This document shows positions 7,295-15,828 of a stretch of 64,000 bases of DNA, piece after piece. Each line of letters begins with the position of its first letter. Within the stretch, counting starts at the first letter, position 1. The DNA is from Planomicrobium sp. CPCC 101079 (GTDB lineage Bacteria > Bacillota > Bacilli > Bacillales_A > Planococcaceae), in the NCBI RefSeq assembly GCF_007859275.1, contig NZ_VOHC01000031.1, positions 1 through 64,000 on the forward strand, given 5' to 3'. Under the pieces are notes generated by a model that was not told where the DNA came from, ran no database searches, and worked only from the letters and a program-made list of their open reading frames with translations. The position numbers and the translations under genes were made by a program.

Positions 7295-8113
7295 TTAACG
7301 TGATTTCATCCATTCCGGTTTCCCGAATCCTTTAAATTCCGCATCGATCAATTCTTCAAATTCTGGCGACTCGACAATTTCCACCAAGTCCTTTGCCAGC
7401 TGTGTATCTTTGTTTTCTGTCTTCACCGCAACCAGATTGCGGTACTGGTCCGGCATATCTTCCAGAACTAAGGCATCAAGAAGATCCATTTCCGCGGCCA
7501 AAGCGAAGTTTCCTGGAACGGCTGCTAAATCAGAGCTTTCAACAGCGCGCGGCAAACCGCCTGCTTCAATCGGCTGGAACACCAAGTTTTTCGGATTTTC
7601 CTGGATGTCTTTTTCGGAAACGGTCAATTCTTCGGCAGCCGGATCCAATGTGATCAGTCCGTGGTCCTGAAGAACGAGGAATGTGCGGGCTGCATTGACC
7701 GGGTCGTTCGGGATGGCGATGGTTGCGCCGTCTTTCACTTCTTCAATCGAATTAAATACATTTGAATAGATGCCCATCGGCGCTGTCGGCACGGTGATGA
7801 GGCCAGTCAGGTCCATGTTGTTTTCTTTCGAAAAGTTCTCCAAGTATATAGAATGTTGGAACAGGTTCGCGTCAAGGTCGCCGTTATTGAGCGCATTGTT
7901 CGGCTGGATATAATCGCTGAATTCTGTGATTTCCACCGTGTAGCCTTTTTCTTCCAAAGCCGGTTTGAACGCTTGGTTTAGCATATCGCTGTAAGGGCCG
8001 GCTGTGCCGCCGAGTTTGACGGTTTTGCTGTCGGCGCTGGATTCCTCTCCGCCGCATGCGGCAAGCAGTGCGAGTATGACGAGTAAGATGGCTGGAAAAA
8101 AGAATTTTTTCAT
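7295..8113 (-). CDS. metQ: methionine ABC transporter substrate-binding lipoprotein
   Basis: 272 residues. A lipoprotein signal (MKKFFFPAIL, hydrophobic core, lipobox LAAC with the cysteine near residue 20) is followed by a NlpA/MetQ domain: VKLGGTAGPYSDML, PNNALNNGDLDANLFQHSIY and IPNDPVNAARTFLVL. It captures methionine (or D-methionine/sulfoxide) outside the membrane and delivers it to MetP-MetN. It lies 18 bases downstream of metP in the S-box operon. Confidence 0.93.
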   Translation of the reverse strand: MKKFFFPAILLVILALLAACGGEESSADSKTVKLGGTAGPYSDMLNQAFKPALEEKGYTVEITEFSDYIQPNNALNNGDLDANLFQHSIYLENFSKENNMDLTGLITVPTAPMGIYSNVFNSIEEVKDGATIAIPNDPVNAARTFLVLQDHGLITLDPAAEELTVSEKDIQENPKNLVFQPIEAGGLPRAVESSDLAAVPGNFALAAEMDLLDALVLEDMPDQYRNLVAVKTENKDTQLAKDLVEIVESPEFEELIDAEFKGFGKPEWMKSR

Positions 8114-8131
8114 GTGTGTTTCTCTCCTTTT

Positions 8132-8803
8132 TTATCGTTTATCTATTGCTTTTGACGTCCAGTCCCCAAGCTGCTGAAGAATCTGGACGAGAACAATCAA
8201 GATGATGACTGTGACAATCATGATGGTGTTGTCGTAGCGGTAATAGCCGAAACGGATCGCCAAATCGCCGATGCCTCCGCCTCCGACGACTCCTGCCATC
8301 GCCGAGTAGGCGACAAGTGAAATGATGGTGATGGTGATGCCCTGGACAATCCCTGTTTTTGCTTCCGGAAGCAAGACGTCCTTGATGATCATCCACGGCG
8401 TGGCGCCTACCGCCACTGCGGCTTCAATGACCCCTTTGTCGATTTCCCGGAGCGATGTCTCGACGATGCGGGCAAAGAACGGAATGGCTGCCACAGACAG
8501 CGACACGCTTGCCGCCGCGGGACCGATGGTCGAGTCCACCAACAGTTTGGTCAGCGGAATCAGCGCGACCAATAAAATGATGAATGGAATCGACCGCACC
8601 ATATTCACAACAAACCCAAGAACAGATTTGACAAAACGGTTTTCCAGAAACAATCCCTTGTCCGTTACAAACAGCACAATGCCCAGCGGCAAGCCGATGA
8701 CTATCGCAATCGCCAAAGAGATTCCGATCATATACAAAGTCTCGCCGAACGCCTTTGATATATCCGGCCAAAGTTCCATCATATGTTGAAAATCAAAGCC
8801 CAT
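8132..8803 (-). CDS. metP: methionine ABC transporter permease
   Basis: About 223 residues with five membrane spans and the permease EAA-type loop (EAAVAVGATPWMIIKDVLLPEA) that contacts the ATPase. This is the MetI/MetP family. A longer frame reaches 8821, but the ATG at 8803 has GGAGGTG seven bases upstream and is chosen. It lies ten bases from the end of metN, consistent with translational coupling. It forms the D-/L-methionine importer with metN and metQ. Confidence 0.93.
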   Translation of the reverse strand: MGFDFQHMMELWPDISKAFGETLYMIGISLAIAIVIGLPLGIVLFVTDKGLFLENRFVKSVLGFVVNMVRSIPFIILLVALIPLTKLLVDSTIGPAAASVSLSVAAIPFFARIVETSLREIDKGVIEAAVAVGATPWMIIKDVLLPEAKTGIVQGITITIISLVAYSAMAGVVGGGGIGDLAIRFGYYRYDNTIMIVTVIILIVLVQILQQLGDWTSKAIDKR

Positions 8804-9806
8804 TTTGCAGCACCTCCACATTTGCTCCCCGGCCTTCCATATAGGTGAGGGCTCTGTTGATATTTGCCGGATCCCCTTGGATTTCCATCAAAAACAGCCC
8901 AAGCGGCTTTTCTTGTATGTATTCGATAGAGCCATGGAGGAAGTTGCCTTTCACATCGAAATGCTGGACCATATCGGTGATGACCCCTTCTCCCGCCACA
9001 GCTCCTTTGAACTGCACTTTGATGATGCTGCCTGTGCAAGCGGCCAGGATCGGTTGGGGTACTTCAAACGACACAACAGACGAAATGAATTCTTTCGTCA
9101 AATCAGCTTTTGGTTCCGAGAAGATATCATAAACATCTCCTTCTTCTATGACACGGCCCCTCTGCATGATCGCCATGCGGTCGCATATTTCTTTTACGAC
9201 ATTCATCTCGTGGGTGATGAGGACGATCGTGATATTCAGCTCCCGGTTGATTTTCTTCAACAGGCGCAGTATGGACAATGTCGTATTTGGGTCGAGTGCG
9301 GACGTGGCTTCGTCGCACAGCAGGACGGACGGGTTATTGGCAAGCGCCCGCGCAATGCCGACGCGCTGCTTTTGTCCGCCGCTCAGCTGTGCCGGATAGA
9401 CGTTTTTCTTGTCTGATAGCCCGACCATTTCGAGAAGCTCATCGACCCGCTTTTCGGTTTGCGCTTTCGGCAATTTGGCCGCTTTCAAGGCAAAGGCCAC
9501 ATTTTCCGCAACGGTCTTTTGGCTGATCAAGTAGAAATGCTGGAATATCATGCCAATCTTCAAACGGGCTTGCCGCAACTTCTCGCCTTTCAAGCCGGTC
9601 AAATCCAGCCCATCCACTTGAATTTCGCCGCTTGTCGGCCGCTCCAGCAGATTGATGCAGCGTAGCAGCGAGCTTTTTCCTGCCCCTGAATAGCCGACAA
9701 TGCCGAAGATTTCGCCTTCACCGACCGTCAGCGTCACATCATCGACGCCCTTGACTGTGCCGGTTTTTGTCTTGTAGTCTTTCGATAGACTTTTAATGCT
9801 GATCAT
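8793..9806 (-). CDS. metN: methionine ABC transporter ATP-binding protein
   Basis: 337 residues. Walker A GYSGAGKSSLLR, signature LSGGQKQRVGIARAL, Walker B VLLCDEATSALD, then the H-loop in THEMNV. The C-terminal about 90 residues are the ACT-like NIL domain, which binds methionine and gives transinhibition in MetN proteins. The ATG at 9806 has an AGGAGAG site; the frame extends to 9899 only by reading through the riboswitch terminator, so that extension is rejected. First gene of the operon. Confidence 0.95.
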   Translation of the reverse strand: MISIKSLSKDYKTKTGTVKGVDDVTLTVGEGEIFGIVGYSGAGKSSLLRCINLLERPTSGEIQVDGLDLTGLKGEKLRQARLKIGMIFQHFYLISQKTVAENVAFALKAAKLPKAQTEKRVDELLEMVGLSDKKNVYPAQLSGGQKQRVGIARALANNPSVLLCDEATSALDPNTTLSILRLLKKINRELNITIVLITHEMNVVKEICDRMAIMQRGRVIEEGDVYDIFSEPKADLTKEFISSVVSFEVPQPILAACTGSIIKVQFKGAVAGEGVITDMVQHFDVKGNFLHGSIEYIQEKPLGLFLMEIQGDPANINRALTYMEGRGANVEVLQNGL

Positions 9807-9828
9807 AATGCGCTCTCCTCTTTCCAAT

Positions 9829-9861
9829 AAAAAAATGCCCCTTTCATTCTGAAAGAGGCAC
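9829..9861 (-). terminator. S-box riboswitch terminator
   Basis: On the minus strand GTGCCTCTTTC, loop AGAAT, GAAAGGGGC and a seven-T run. It lies between the SAM aptamer and metN, so binding of SAM should leave this hairpin formed and stop transcription. Confidence 0.88.
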
Positions 9862-9876
9862 CGAAAATGGATTTGG

Positions 9877-9985
9877 TTTATCTCCCAGAATGAAATCATT
9901 CTGCAGGAATTAGCACCTTTCCAGATCGCTCTGGAGGTTGCTGGACGTCTTCGGGCCTGTCCCTCGGTCTCTCTTGATAAGTTTC
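9877..9985 (-). promoter_or_regulatory. SAM-I (S-box) riboswitch
   Basis: On the minus strand the S-box landmarks follow in order: CTTATCAAGAGAG, GAGGGACAGGCCCGAAGA, CCAGCAACCT, then AAGGTGCTAATTCC (9906-9919) and the closing GATAA that pairs with TTATC to form P1. A methionine-cycle switch ahead of metNPQ is the textbook arrangement; high SAM should turn the operon off. Confidence 0.96.
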
Positions 9986-10242
9986 CATATGTAATTGTTT
10001 AAAGCATGTACCAAACTTTATATGAAAACCTGAGAGCCGTCAATCTTTTTTTGCAAAAATTTTATTTTTCCGCTTTTTTTCAACTAGCATCAAAAAAATT
10101 CCCTGCTTTTCAACCGGCATTCGCTGTCTGAACGGGGCTGTTCGACTGCCGATTGGCAATCGCCCCTTTACTTCCCACTTTCCTTCCGCTACACTGAAGC
10201 TATCGGGAACACCCGAACACAAAAAACTGCATACCGTTTTCT

Positions 10243-10332
10243 GCACTAGGGGTGCCCATTTTGGCTGAGATGCAAGCGCAAGCTTCGATCCCTTACGACT
10301 CGATCCAGGTAATACTGGCGTGAGGAAGTGCG
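10243..10332 (+). promoter_or_regulatory. TPP (THI-box) riboswitch
   Basis: GGGGTGCCC, then GGCTGAGAT, a variable P3 arm, CCCTTACGACTCGATCC, AGGTAATACTGGCGT and GAGGAAGTG. These are the conserved pyrimidine- and pyrophosphate-sensing parts of the thi aptamer, with P1 formed by GCAC/GTGC. It lies upstream of a thiamine/HMP ECF transporter. Confidence 0.96.
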
Positions 10333-10381
10333 GCGCATTTCTTTGATAAATCCTTTTTGAATTTATTGGCATAGAGATAGT

Positions 10382-10412
10382 GGCTGCTTCTTCGCGGATG
10401 CAGCCTTTTTTT
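10382..10412 (+). terminator. TPP riboswitch terminator
   Basis: GGCTGC, a 12-base loop, GCAGCC, then seven Ts, ending 29 bases before the ykoF start. This is the expected expression platform: ligand-bound aptamer allows termination. Confidence 0.85.
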
Positions 10413-10440
10413 GTGCAAATTTTTAAGGAGGAAGATAGAT

Positions 10441-11031
10441 ATGGACCCATTGCAATGCGGCATGAGCCCGATTGTCGGATTTCGCTTTTCCCTGCATCCG
10501 ATGACTGGGGATTTTATCAAAGTTATTAAAGGAGCACTTCAGGAGACGGACACGTCAAACGTCTGGATGCACACAGACGATGTGTCTACCGTTATCCGGG
10601 GAAAACAGAATCATGTTTTCAATGTGGCAAAAGCCTTAACCCTTCATGCAGCAAAAACCGGAGAACACGTGGCGCTATCAGGCACTTTCTCAATCGGCTG
10701 CCCGGGGGATTCAGCAGGCGATGTGTATTTGGACAAAGACGATGTGCTCTTGAATACAGATTCCACCAAACAATATGTGTCTTCCCAGTTTGCGCTTTAT
10801 CCAATGAACAACCCTGATTATATGGCGGTCATTTACCGTGAAGTCGAACGGGCGAAGCAACGCGGAGTCTTCAATGAGTCAATGCATTACGCAAGCGGCA
10901 TCCATGGGGATATTCATGACGTATTCGCATTTTACGAAGAGTCATTCACAAACGCCCGCTCAGACGAACACCGCCATCTGGTGATGACCGTATCGATGAG
11001 CATTAACAGCCCATCGCATGGAGGTGCTTAA
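10441..11031 (+). CDS. ykoF: YkoF thiamine/HMP-binding protein
   Basis: 196 residues. Matches the YkoF family: the opening CGMSPIVGFRFSLHPM, then VWMHTDDVSTVIRGKQNHVF and the second-half repeat HYASGIHGDIHDVFA. YkoF is a cytoplasmic protein with two tandem ACT-like domains that binds thiamine or its HMP precursor and works with the YkoEDC transporter. The ATG at 10441 with AAGGAGG is preferred over the upstream in-frame ATG at 10411, which lies in the terminator. First gene of the THI-box operon. Confidence 0.93.
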   Translation: MDPLQCGMSPIVGFRFSLHPMTGDFIKVIKGALQETDTSNVWMHTDDVSTVIRGKQNHVFNVAKALTLHAAKTGEHVALSGTFSIGCPGDSAGDVYLDKDDVLLNTDSTKQYVSSQFALYPMNNPDYMAVIYREVERAKQRGVFNESMHYASGIHGDIHDVFAFYEESFTNARSDEHRHLVMTVSMSINSPSHGGA

Positions 11032-11032
11032 T

Positions 11033-11614
11033 ATGCTGAAGTCATGGAAATTAAAAGAAATTGTTTTAATGTCATTGTTCGGCGTTGTCTTCGGCATTGT
11101 TTATTTGCTTGCCATTCATTTAGGCAATATCTGGGCAGCCGCGATCGGCCCGATCGCCTATGAATGGATGTTCGGCATTTGGTTCATCGTCTCCATCATC
11201 TCGATGCATATTATCCGTAAACCCGGCGCCGCGGTGCTTCCAGAAACACTTGCTGCCATTATTGAAGTGATGCTTGGCAATGCAGCGGGCCCTAGGCTCA
11301 TTTTATCCGGGGTCATTCAAGGCTTGGGGGCGGAGGCGGCGTTCGCTTTGACTGGCTATAAGCGCTTCAACTTGGCTATCTTCATGCTGGCCGGTGCAGG
11401 TTCTGCTGTGTTCAGTTTTGTCTATGGCTACTTCATGTCCGGCTATGCAGCGCTCGATCCTTCTTTTGTGGCGCTGATGTTTACGCTCCGGGTACTCAGC
11501 GGCATGATCATTGCTGGTATTGGCGGCAAATATTTAGCCGATAGCTTGCTTGCGACCGGTTCTCTCCGCGGCTATGCTATTGCACGCGCGAAAAACGGTG
11601 ATGTGGGTGCATGA
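11033..11614 (+). CDS. ykoE: ECF transporter substrate-binding membrane subunit (HMP/thiamine)
   Basis: 193 residues, about six hydrophobic spans, YkoE family S-component (WKLKEIVLMSLFGVVFGIVY, then ETLAAIIEVMLGNAAG). It binds thiamine or hydroxymethylpyrimidine in the membrane and docks on the YkoD-YkoC energising module. Start at 11033 with GGAGGTG, two bases after ykoF stops. Confidence 0.93.
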   Translation: MLKSWKLKEIVLMSLFGVVFGIVYLLAIHLGNIWAAAIGPIAYEWMFGIWFIVSIISMHIIRKPGAAVLPETLAAIIEVMLGNAAGPRLILSGVIQGLGAEAAFALTGYKRFNLAIFMLAGAGSAVFSFVYGYFMSGYAALDPSFVALMFTLRVLSGMIIAGIGGKYLADSLLATGSLRGYAIARAKNGDVGA

Positions 11615-13037
11615 AGAAGTCTTTTTGCTGCACAATGCATCCTTCCGTTTCCCGGAAGATGAAAATAACACGTTAACTGATGTTTCCTTTAGTGTTCGCC
11701 AAGGAGAAAAACTTGTGATTTCCGGTCCAAGCGGCAGCGGCAAAAGCACCTTGCTGTATTTGCTGAACCGCTTATATCCGGCAAACTGCGATGGCATTGT
11801 TGCAGGGGAAATCCGGCTCTTCGGCAAACAGGCCGACGAATACTTGCCCGGTGAAATCAACCACCGAGTGGCAACCGTATTCCAAGATCCGGATTCGCAG
11901 TTTTGCATGCCGACGGTCGAAGAAGAACTGGCTTTTACATTGGAGAACCTCCACATTCCGCGTGCGGCGATGGAAGAACGGATTTCAGAAATACTGGAGT
12001 TGACTGGCTTGTCGGCCTTTCGGCATTCCATTATCCATTCACTGTCGGGCGGTATGAAACAACGTGTTGCGACAGCCTGCGCACTTGCCATGAAACCGGA
12101 AGTGCTGCTGCTGGATGAACCGTTGTCCCACCTTGACCCATTTACGGCCCAGAAATTTGTCGTCTGGCTTGACGGGCTGCAAAAAAAATCCGGTTTAACG
12201 GTGATAGCGGTAGAACACCGCTTGGACTTATGGGGTGCTTTTTTCGACCGGGAACTTTCAATGGATGGCTTCGGCCGCATAACGGAAGATAAACCGTTCC
12301 AACCGAAAAATCCGGTCCTGTTTCCTGCACGTGTTTCAGCCATCGAACCTTCAACCGCATTAACGGTCGATCGAGTTGCAGTGGAAATAAAAAAGAAAAA
12401 TCTCCTTTCCTGCATATCGTTTGAAGTGAAACGCGGCGAGGTGGTGGTCATCGCAGGCCCGAACGGCAGCGGCAAATCGACGCTGTTAAAAGCACTGTGC
12501 GGGATATACAAGCGTTCATCCGGCATCATCCAATCACCTGGAATTGGTTATGTCCCCCAGTCACCCGAGTTTTTATTTTTATCTCAAACGATTGAAAAAG
12601 AATTGGCTTTTTCCGGCACCAGTTCTCCGCTAGAAGTTGCAGACTTGCTGGAGCGCTTGGCGCTTGGGCGACTGAAAGATGCGCACCCTTTTTCAGTCAG
12701 CCACGGCCAAAAACGGCGTGTCGCCATCGGGGCGATGCTTGCTGACGGCCATCCGGTGCTCTTGATGGATGAACCGACATCTGGCCAGGATTTCGCAGCA
12801 TTGCAGGAGCTGTTTACATTGATCCATGAGCGCGTTCAAGAAGGTCTAACCTTTTTAATTGTCACACATGACATGGAATTTGCGGCAGCAGTCGCGGATT
12901 CTGTTTTGCTCATCAAAGACGGCAAAATGACCGGCAAGTTTTTGGCAAGCGACGTTTGGGGAGATGCATCGCTCCTCGCTGCCCACCAACTTCTGCCGCC
13001 AAAAGGAGCCAATTGCCATGCAGCATCTTTTGCATGA
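11601..13037 (+). CDS. ykoD: ECF transporter duplicated ATPase subunit
   Basis: About 478 residues carrying two ABC ATPase domains in one chain: Walker A GPSGSGKSTLLYLL near residue 40 with signature LSGGMKQRVATA, and Walker A GPNGSGKSTLLKAL near residue 295 with a weaker signature SVSHGQKRRVAIGAML. The second signature has SHG in place of SGG. The start at 11601 (ATG) overlaps the end of ykoE; no strong ribosome binding site is visible, suggesting coupling. Confidence 0.9.
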   Translation: MWVHEEVFLLHNASFRFPEDENNTLTDVSFSVRQGEKLVISGPSGSGKSTLLYLLNRLYPANCDGIVAGEIRLFGKQADEYLPGEINHRVATVFQDPDSQFCMPTVEEELAFTLENLHIPRAAMEERISEILELTGLSAFRHSIIHSLSGGMKQRVATACALAMKPEVLLLDEPLSHLDPFTAQKFVVWLDGLQKKSGLTVIAVEHRLDLWGAFFDRELSMDGFGRITEDKPFQPKNPVLFPARVSAIEPSTALTVDRVAVEIKKKNLLSCISFEVKRGEVVVIAGPNGSGKSTLLKALCGIYKRSSGIIQSPGIGYVPQSPEFLFLSQTIEKELAFSGTSSPLEVADLLERLALGRLKDAHPFSVSHGQKRRVAIGAMLADGHPVLLMDEPTSGQDFAALQELFTLIHERVQEGLTFLIVTHDMEFAAAVADSVLLIKDGKMTGKFLASDVWGDASLLAAHQLLPPKGANCHAASFA

Positions 13038-13776
13038 TATGAACCCTTCAGTGAAGTTCGTCCTTGTGACAGGATCCATGTTGACGCTGGCGTTTTTCTT
13101 CAATCCTTGGACGCCCGCCATCTTCTGGCTCGCCATTGTGTTTATGCAGATATTCCTAAGCCGCATGGACTGGAAACTTTGGTGCTTGATGATGCTGCCT
13201 TTCACACTGGGTTCTTTCGGTTATTTATGGACAACATTGGTATTTGGCGCACATGACAACAGTGAAGTTATTTGGACAGTCGCCGGAATCTCTGTAACTG
13301 AAGAGCAGTGGCAACATGCTTTGTCGTTGTCTTTCCGTGTAATGGCCTTATCGACGTTGTCACTAATGTTCGCCATGACAACCGACCCGGTGAAATTTGT
13401 TATGAGTTTGATGCAACAATTAAAGCTTTCACCTAAACTCGCATACAGCGTAATGGTCAGTTATCGGTTTTTGCCCGTCTTGATAGACGAATTCATTCAA
13501 ATCCAGCAAGCCCAGCGCCTTCGTGGTGTCATTGTTGAAAAGCATTGGTGGCAGCGGCTGTCCAACATGCGCCGACTCCTCTTGCCCATGCTTGCCGGAG
13601 CTGTCCGCAAAGCGGAACGCGCGGCGTTCGCCATGGAAGCGCGCGGCTTTACCGGTGCACCCCGCACAGAATTTTTTCATCCAGTCACGGTGACTCGGAC
13701 AGATATTCTTATGGCTGTTCTATTTTTTATGGTTCTCGTCGGCAGCTGTGCCGGAGGCATTCTTTTGAGCAGATGA
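13018..13776 (+). CDS. ykoC: ECF transporter transmembrane T-component
   Basis: 252 residues, multi-span, CbiQ/EcfT family, with a coupling-helix block around QQAQRLRGVIVEKHWW and the C-terminal AAFAMEARGF motif that grips the ATPases. The ATG at 13018 has AAGGAG and overlaps ykoD by 20 bases. It completes a ykoFEDC operon, and a terminator follows eight bases after its stop. Confidence 0.92.
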   Translation: MQHLLHDMNPSVKFVLVTGSMLTLAFFFNPWTPAIFWLAIVFMQIFLSRMDWKLWCLMMLPFTLGSFGYLWTTLVFGAHDNSEVIWTVAGISVTEEQWQHALSLSFRVMALSTLSLMFAMTTDPVKFVMSLMQQLKLSPKLAYSVMVSYRFLPVLIDEFIQIQQAQRLRGVIVEKHWWQRLSNMRRLLLPMLAGAVRKAERAAFAMEARGFTGAPRTEFFHPVTVTRTDILMAVLFFMVLVGSCAGGILLSR

Positions 13777-13782
13777 ATTTGA

Positions 13783-13810
13783 GCCGCCTGTTTTTGAGGC
13801 GGTTTTTCTT
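13783..13810 (+). terminator. terminator of ykoFEDC
   Basis: CCGCCT, a seven-base loop, AGGCGG, five Ts. It starts immediately after the ykoC stop. Confidence 0.85.
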
Positions 13811-13927
13811 GTTTGCTTGTTTTGGTTTTCTTTTTATTTCCTTATGTAATTTATTACATTTATTATATGAATACAAGATTTAACTATCAAAATGGAAAAA
13901 TCAGCTTGTTCCAGAAGAATTGTAAAA

Positions 13928-14053
13928 CTAGAAATGACGCCGTTTTTGTAAAACCTCCAAACTTCTTCTGCCTTCCTTCTTCTGTAAAGCTGCCAAAACC
14001 AGGGCCAATTTTTCTTGTGCAAGCAGCTTCAAGTAGGAATCTGGCCAGAACAA
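13928..14053 (-). CDS. possible 41-residue small protein
   Basis: On the minus strand TTG at 14053 opens a 41-codon frame whose product includes LKLLAQEKLALVLAALQKK and GRRSLEVLQKRRHF, an amphipathic basic helix. AGAGGTG precedes the TTG by only four bases, which is short. It lies directly downstream of the spo0M-like terminator and has no recognised homologue. The rest of 13811-14072 shows no other gene. Speculative. Confidence 0.25.
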   Translation of the reverse strand: MFWPDSYLKLLAQEKLALVLAALQKKEGRRSLEVLQKRRHF

Positions 14054-14072
14054 AATGCACCTCTTCTTATCC

Positions 14073-14108
14073 AAAAAAAAAGAAGGCTGATATTCAGCCT
14101 TCTTTTTT
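14073..14108. terminator. bidirectional terminator after spo0M-like gene
   Basis: AAGAAGGCTGA, loop ATT, TCAGCCTTCTT with A-run and T-run on the two sides. The last codons of the minus-strand Spo0M-like gene (stop at 14094) lie inside the stem. Confidence 0.85.
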
Positions 14109-14513
14109 GCCATATGTAATTTCATCTTCGTCTTCCACATCGATGCCATTATCGATATGGACAATGGTCCGAAGGATAAGTTTCGCTTTATCGTTATCGA
14201 ACAGCCAGCGTTCATCCGGAACAATTTCAAATTGCCTCATGATGGTTTCTTTTGACTTGACCGACCCGGCAAATTCTACCGATTGTTTGCCGACAACGGT
14301 TTCAATATAGTCAAAATCGCTGTCTTCCCGGTAGTCCTCTACCAATTTGACAACTTTCAACTCAACAAATTCCACATCTTGCTCACCGTCGCCGCCATGA
14401 AAGTAAATCGTGCCATTCAAGGTTTCACCTTCATCGAGATGCGGTCTTTCAATCACTGTTTCGACTTTCATGGATCCAAAACCGATGCTTGTTAAAAACT
14501 CGCGGAACTTCAT
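14094..14513 (-). CDS. Spo0M-like arrestin-fold protein, short form
   Basis: 139 residues. The N-terminal pattern (FLTSIGFGSMKVETVIERP followed by EGETLNGTIYFHGG) is that of the SpoOM/arrestin-like N domain; B. subtilis Spo0M is about 258 residues, so this is roughly half-length and lacks the second lobe. Spo0M affects sporulation and cell-envelope phenotypes through unknown partners. It starts after GGAGG. Single gene with its own terminator. The short version may be a distinct subfamily rather than a truncation, as the end is clean. Confidence 0.75.
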   Translation of the reverse strand: MKFREFLTSIGFGSMKVETVIERPHLDEGETLNGTIYFHGGDGEQDVEFVELKVVKLVEDYREDSDFDYIETVVGKQSVEFAGSVKSKETIMRQFEIVPDERWLFDNDKAKLILRTIVHIDNGIDVEDEDEITYGKKEG

Positions 14514-14575
14514 ATAATGACAACCTCCAAGTATAAGTAATCAATATTTACCACAACGCGCACTTCTTTAAACCG

Positions 14576-15766
14576 TTAAAGAAGTTCCGTGTAATCGTAA
14601 TGATTTTCCAAATTGGCTTCGTGTTTGTTGTAGCGTCGCTTGAATAGCTTGTACAGATGGCTCACTAGCACTTTGACCAATGCATAAGCCGGGATACCGA
14701 AAATAACACCGACAACACCGAACAAGGACCCCGCTGTCAAGAGCACAAATATGATGGTGATGGGATGAATGATCATCGTTTTCCCCATAACTTGCGGTGA
14801 TATGATGTTGCTTTCCAATATTTGGACGATCGTCCAGACTATACCGACTTTAACGAGCATGAATGGCGAAATGACAATTGCCACTATAGCTGCTGGAGCA
14901 AAGGCGATTGCCGGGCCGATATAAGGCACAATGCTCGTTACTCCTGCGATAAAGCCAAACAGCAGCGAGTAATCCAGTCCTATAATCAAGAAACCGATAT
15001 ACACCATCACGCCGATAAAAGCACCGACAATTAGCTTTCCTTGGATATAAGCTCCGATTTGCTTGTCCGCTTCACTTAATACCACTCTTGTGTCTTGGCG
15101 GAAACGCGGCGGCAAGGTTTTAATGAATGCTTCAGGCAGCTTTTCGCCGTCTTTCAGCAAATAGAACAAAATGAACGGGACGATAATAATCGACAACACC
15201 ACTCCGGTTACCGTGGAAATAAACCCGGTGATTCCTGTCAATACCGTTGTTGCCGTAGTCTCGAACGTTTCGTTGATGGTGTCCGGCAAAGTCGTCAGCA
15301 GCTCTTCGATATTGAAATTTGAATTGACATAATACTCGCCGATATACCGATTATTACGCAAAAATGCATCGGTATCTGTCAACAATTGCATAAAATAAGT
15401 TGGGAACTCCAAAATCAACCTTTGAGTTTGTTCTCTCAGAAATGGTACAACCAGCACAATCAGCAATGTCAACATGCCTGTTACCCCAACAAATATGATA
15501 ACAATTCCCCAAAGGCGCGGGATTCTCATGCCTTCGAGCACACGCATCACTGGACGCAGCAAATAAAACAAAACGAGCGCTAAAATGACTGGCAGGACGA
15601 TCGTTTTCATAAACACAAGCAGTGGGTTGAAAATAAACGACACTTCACGGAAAATGAAAATGACCAAGCCGATTAAAACAAGCGCAATCAAGGTAAACAG
15701 CGTATTTGTTCCACCGAGAAAACGGATAAAGTTAGTTGAGAAAAAAGACTGTTTTTCCGGCTCCAT
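14576..15766 (-). CDS. AI-2E family transporter (PerM/YdbI-type)
   Basis: 396 residues with the family layout: two N-terminal spans, a soluble insert (LILEFPTYFMQLLTDTDAFL region), and a C-terminal bundle with PFILFYLLKDGE, YIQGKLIVGAFIGVMVYIG and GVTSIVPYIGPAIA. Members have been linked to autoinducer or Na+(Li+)/H+ transport; the substrate cannot be told here. AGGAG precedes the ATG closely. Confidence 0.9.
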   Translation of the reverse strand: MEPEKQSFFSTNFIRFLGGTNTLFTLIALVLIGLVIFIFREVSFIFNPLLVFMKTIVLPVILALVLFYLLRPVMRVLEGMRIPRLWGIVIIFVGVTGMLTLLIVLVVPFLREQTQRLILEFPTYFMQLLTDTDAFLRNNRYIGEYYVNSNFNIEELLTTLPDTINETFETTATTVLTGITGFISTVTGVVLSIIIVPFILFYLLKDGEKLPEAFIKTLPPRFRQDTRVVLSEADKQIGAYIQGKLIVGAFIGVMVYIGFLIIGLDYSLLFGFIAGVTSIVPYIGPAIAFAPAAIVAIVISPFMLVKVGIVWTIVQILESNIISPQVMGKTMIIHPITIIFVLLTAGSLFGVVGVIFGIPAYALVKVLVSHLYKLFKRRYNKHEANLENHYDYTELL

Positions 15767-15828
15767 TCCACTCCTACTTTCTATATCTGTTGTAACCCCT
15801 ATTTAATTTTAACATATTATCTGACACT

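Noticed and set aside
8139..8396. Histidine-rich 85-residue frame
   Set aside because: Shadow of metP in another frame.
9807..9899. N-terminal extension of MetN
   Set aside because: It would be translated from the riboswitch terminator; the ATG at 9806 has a proper ribosome site.
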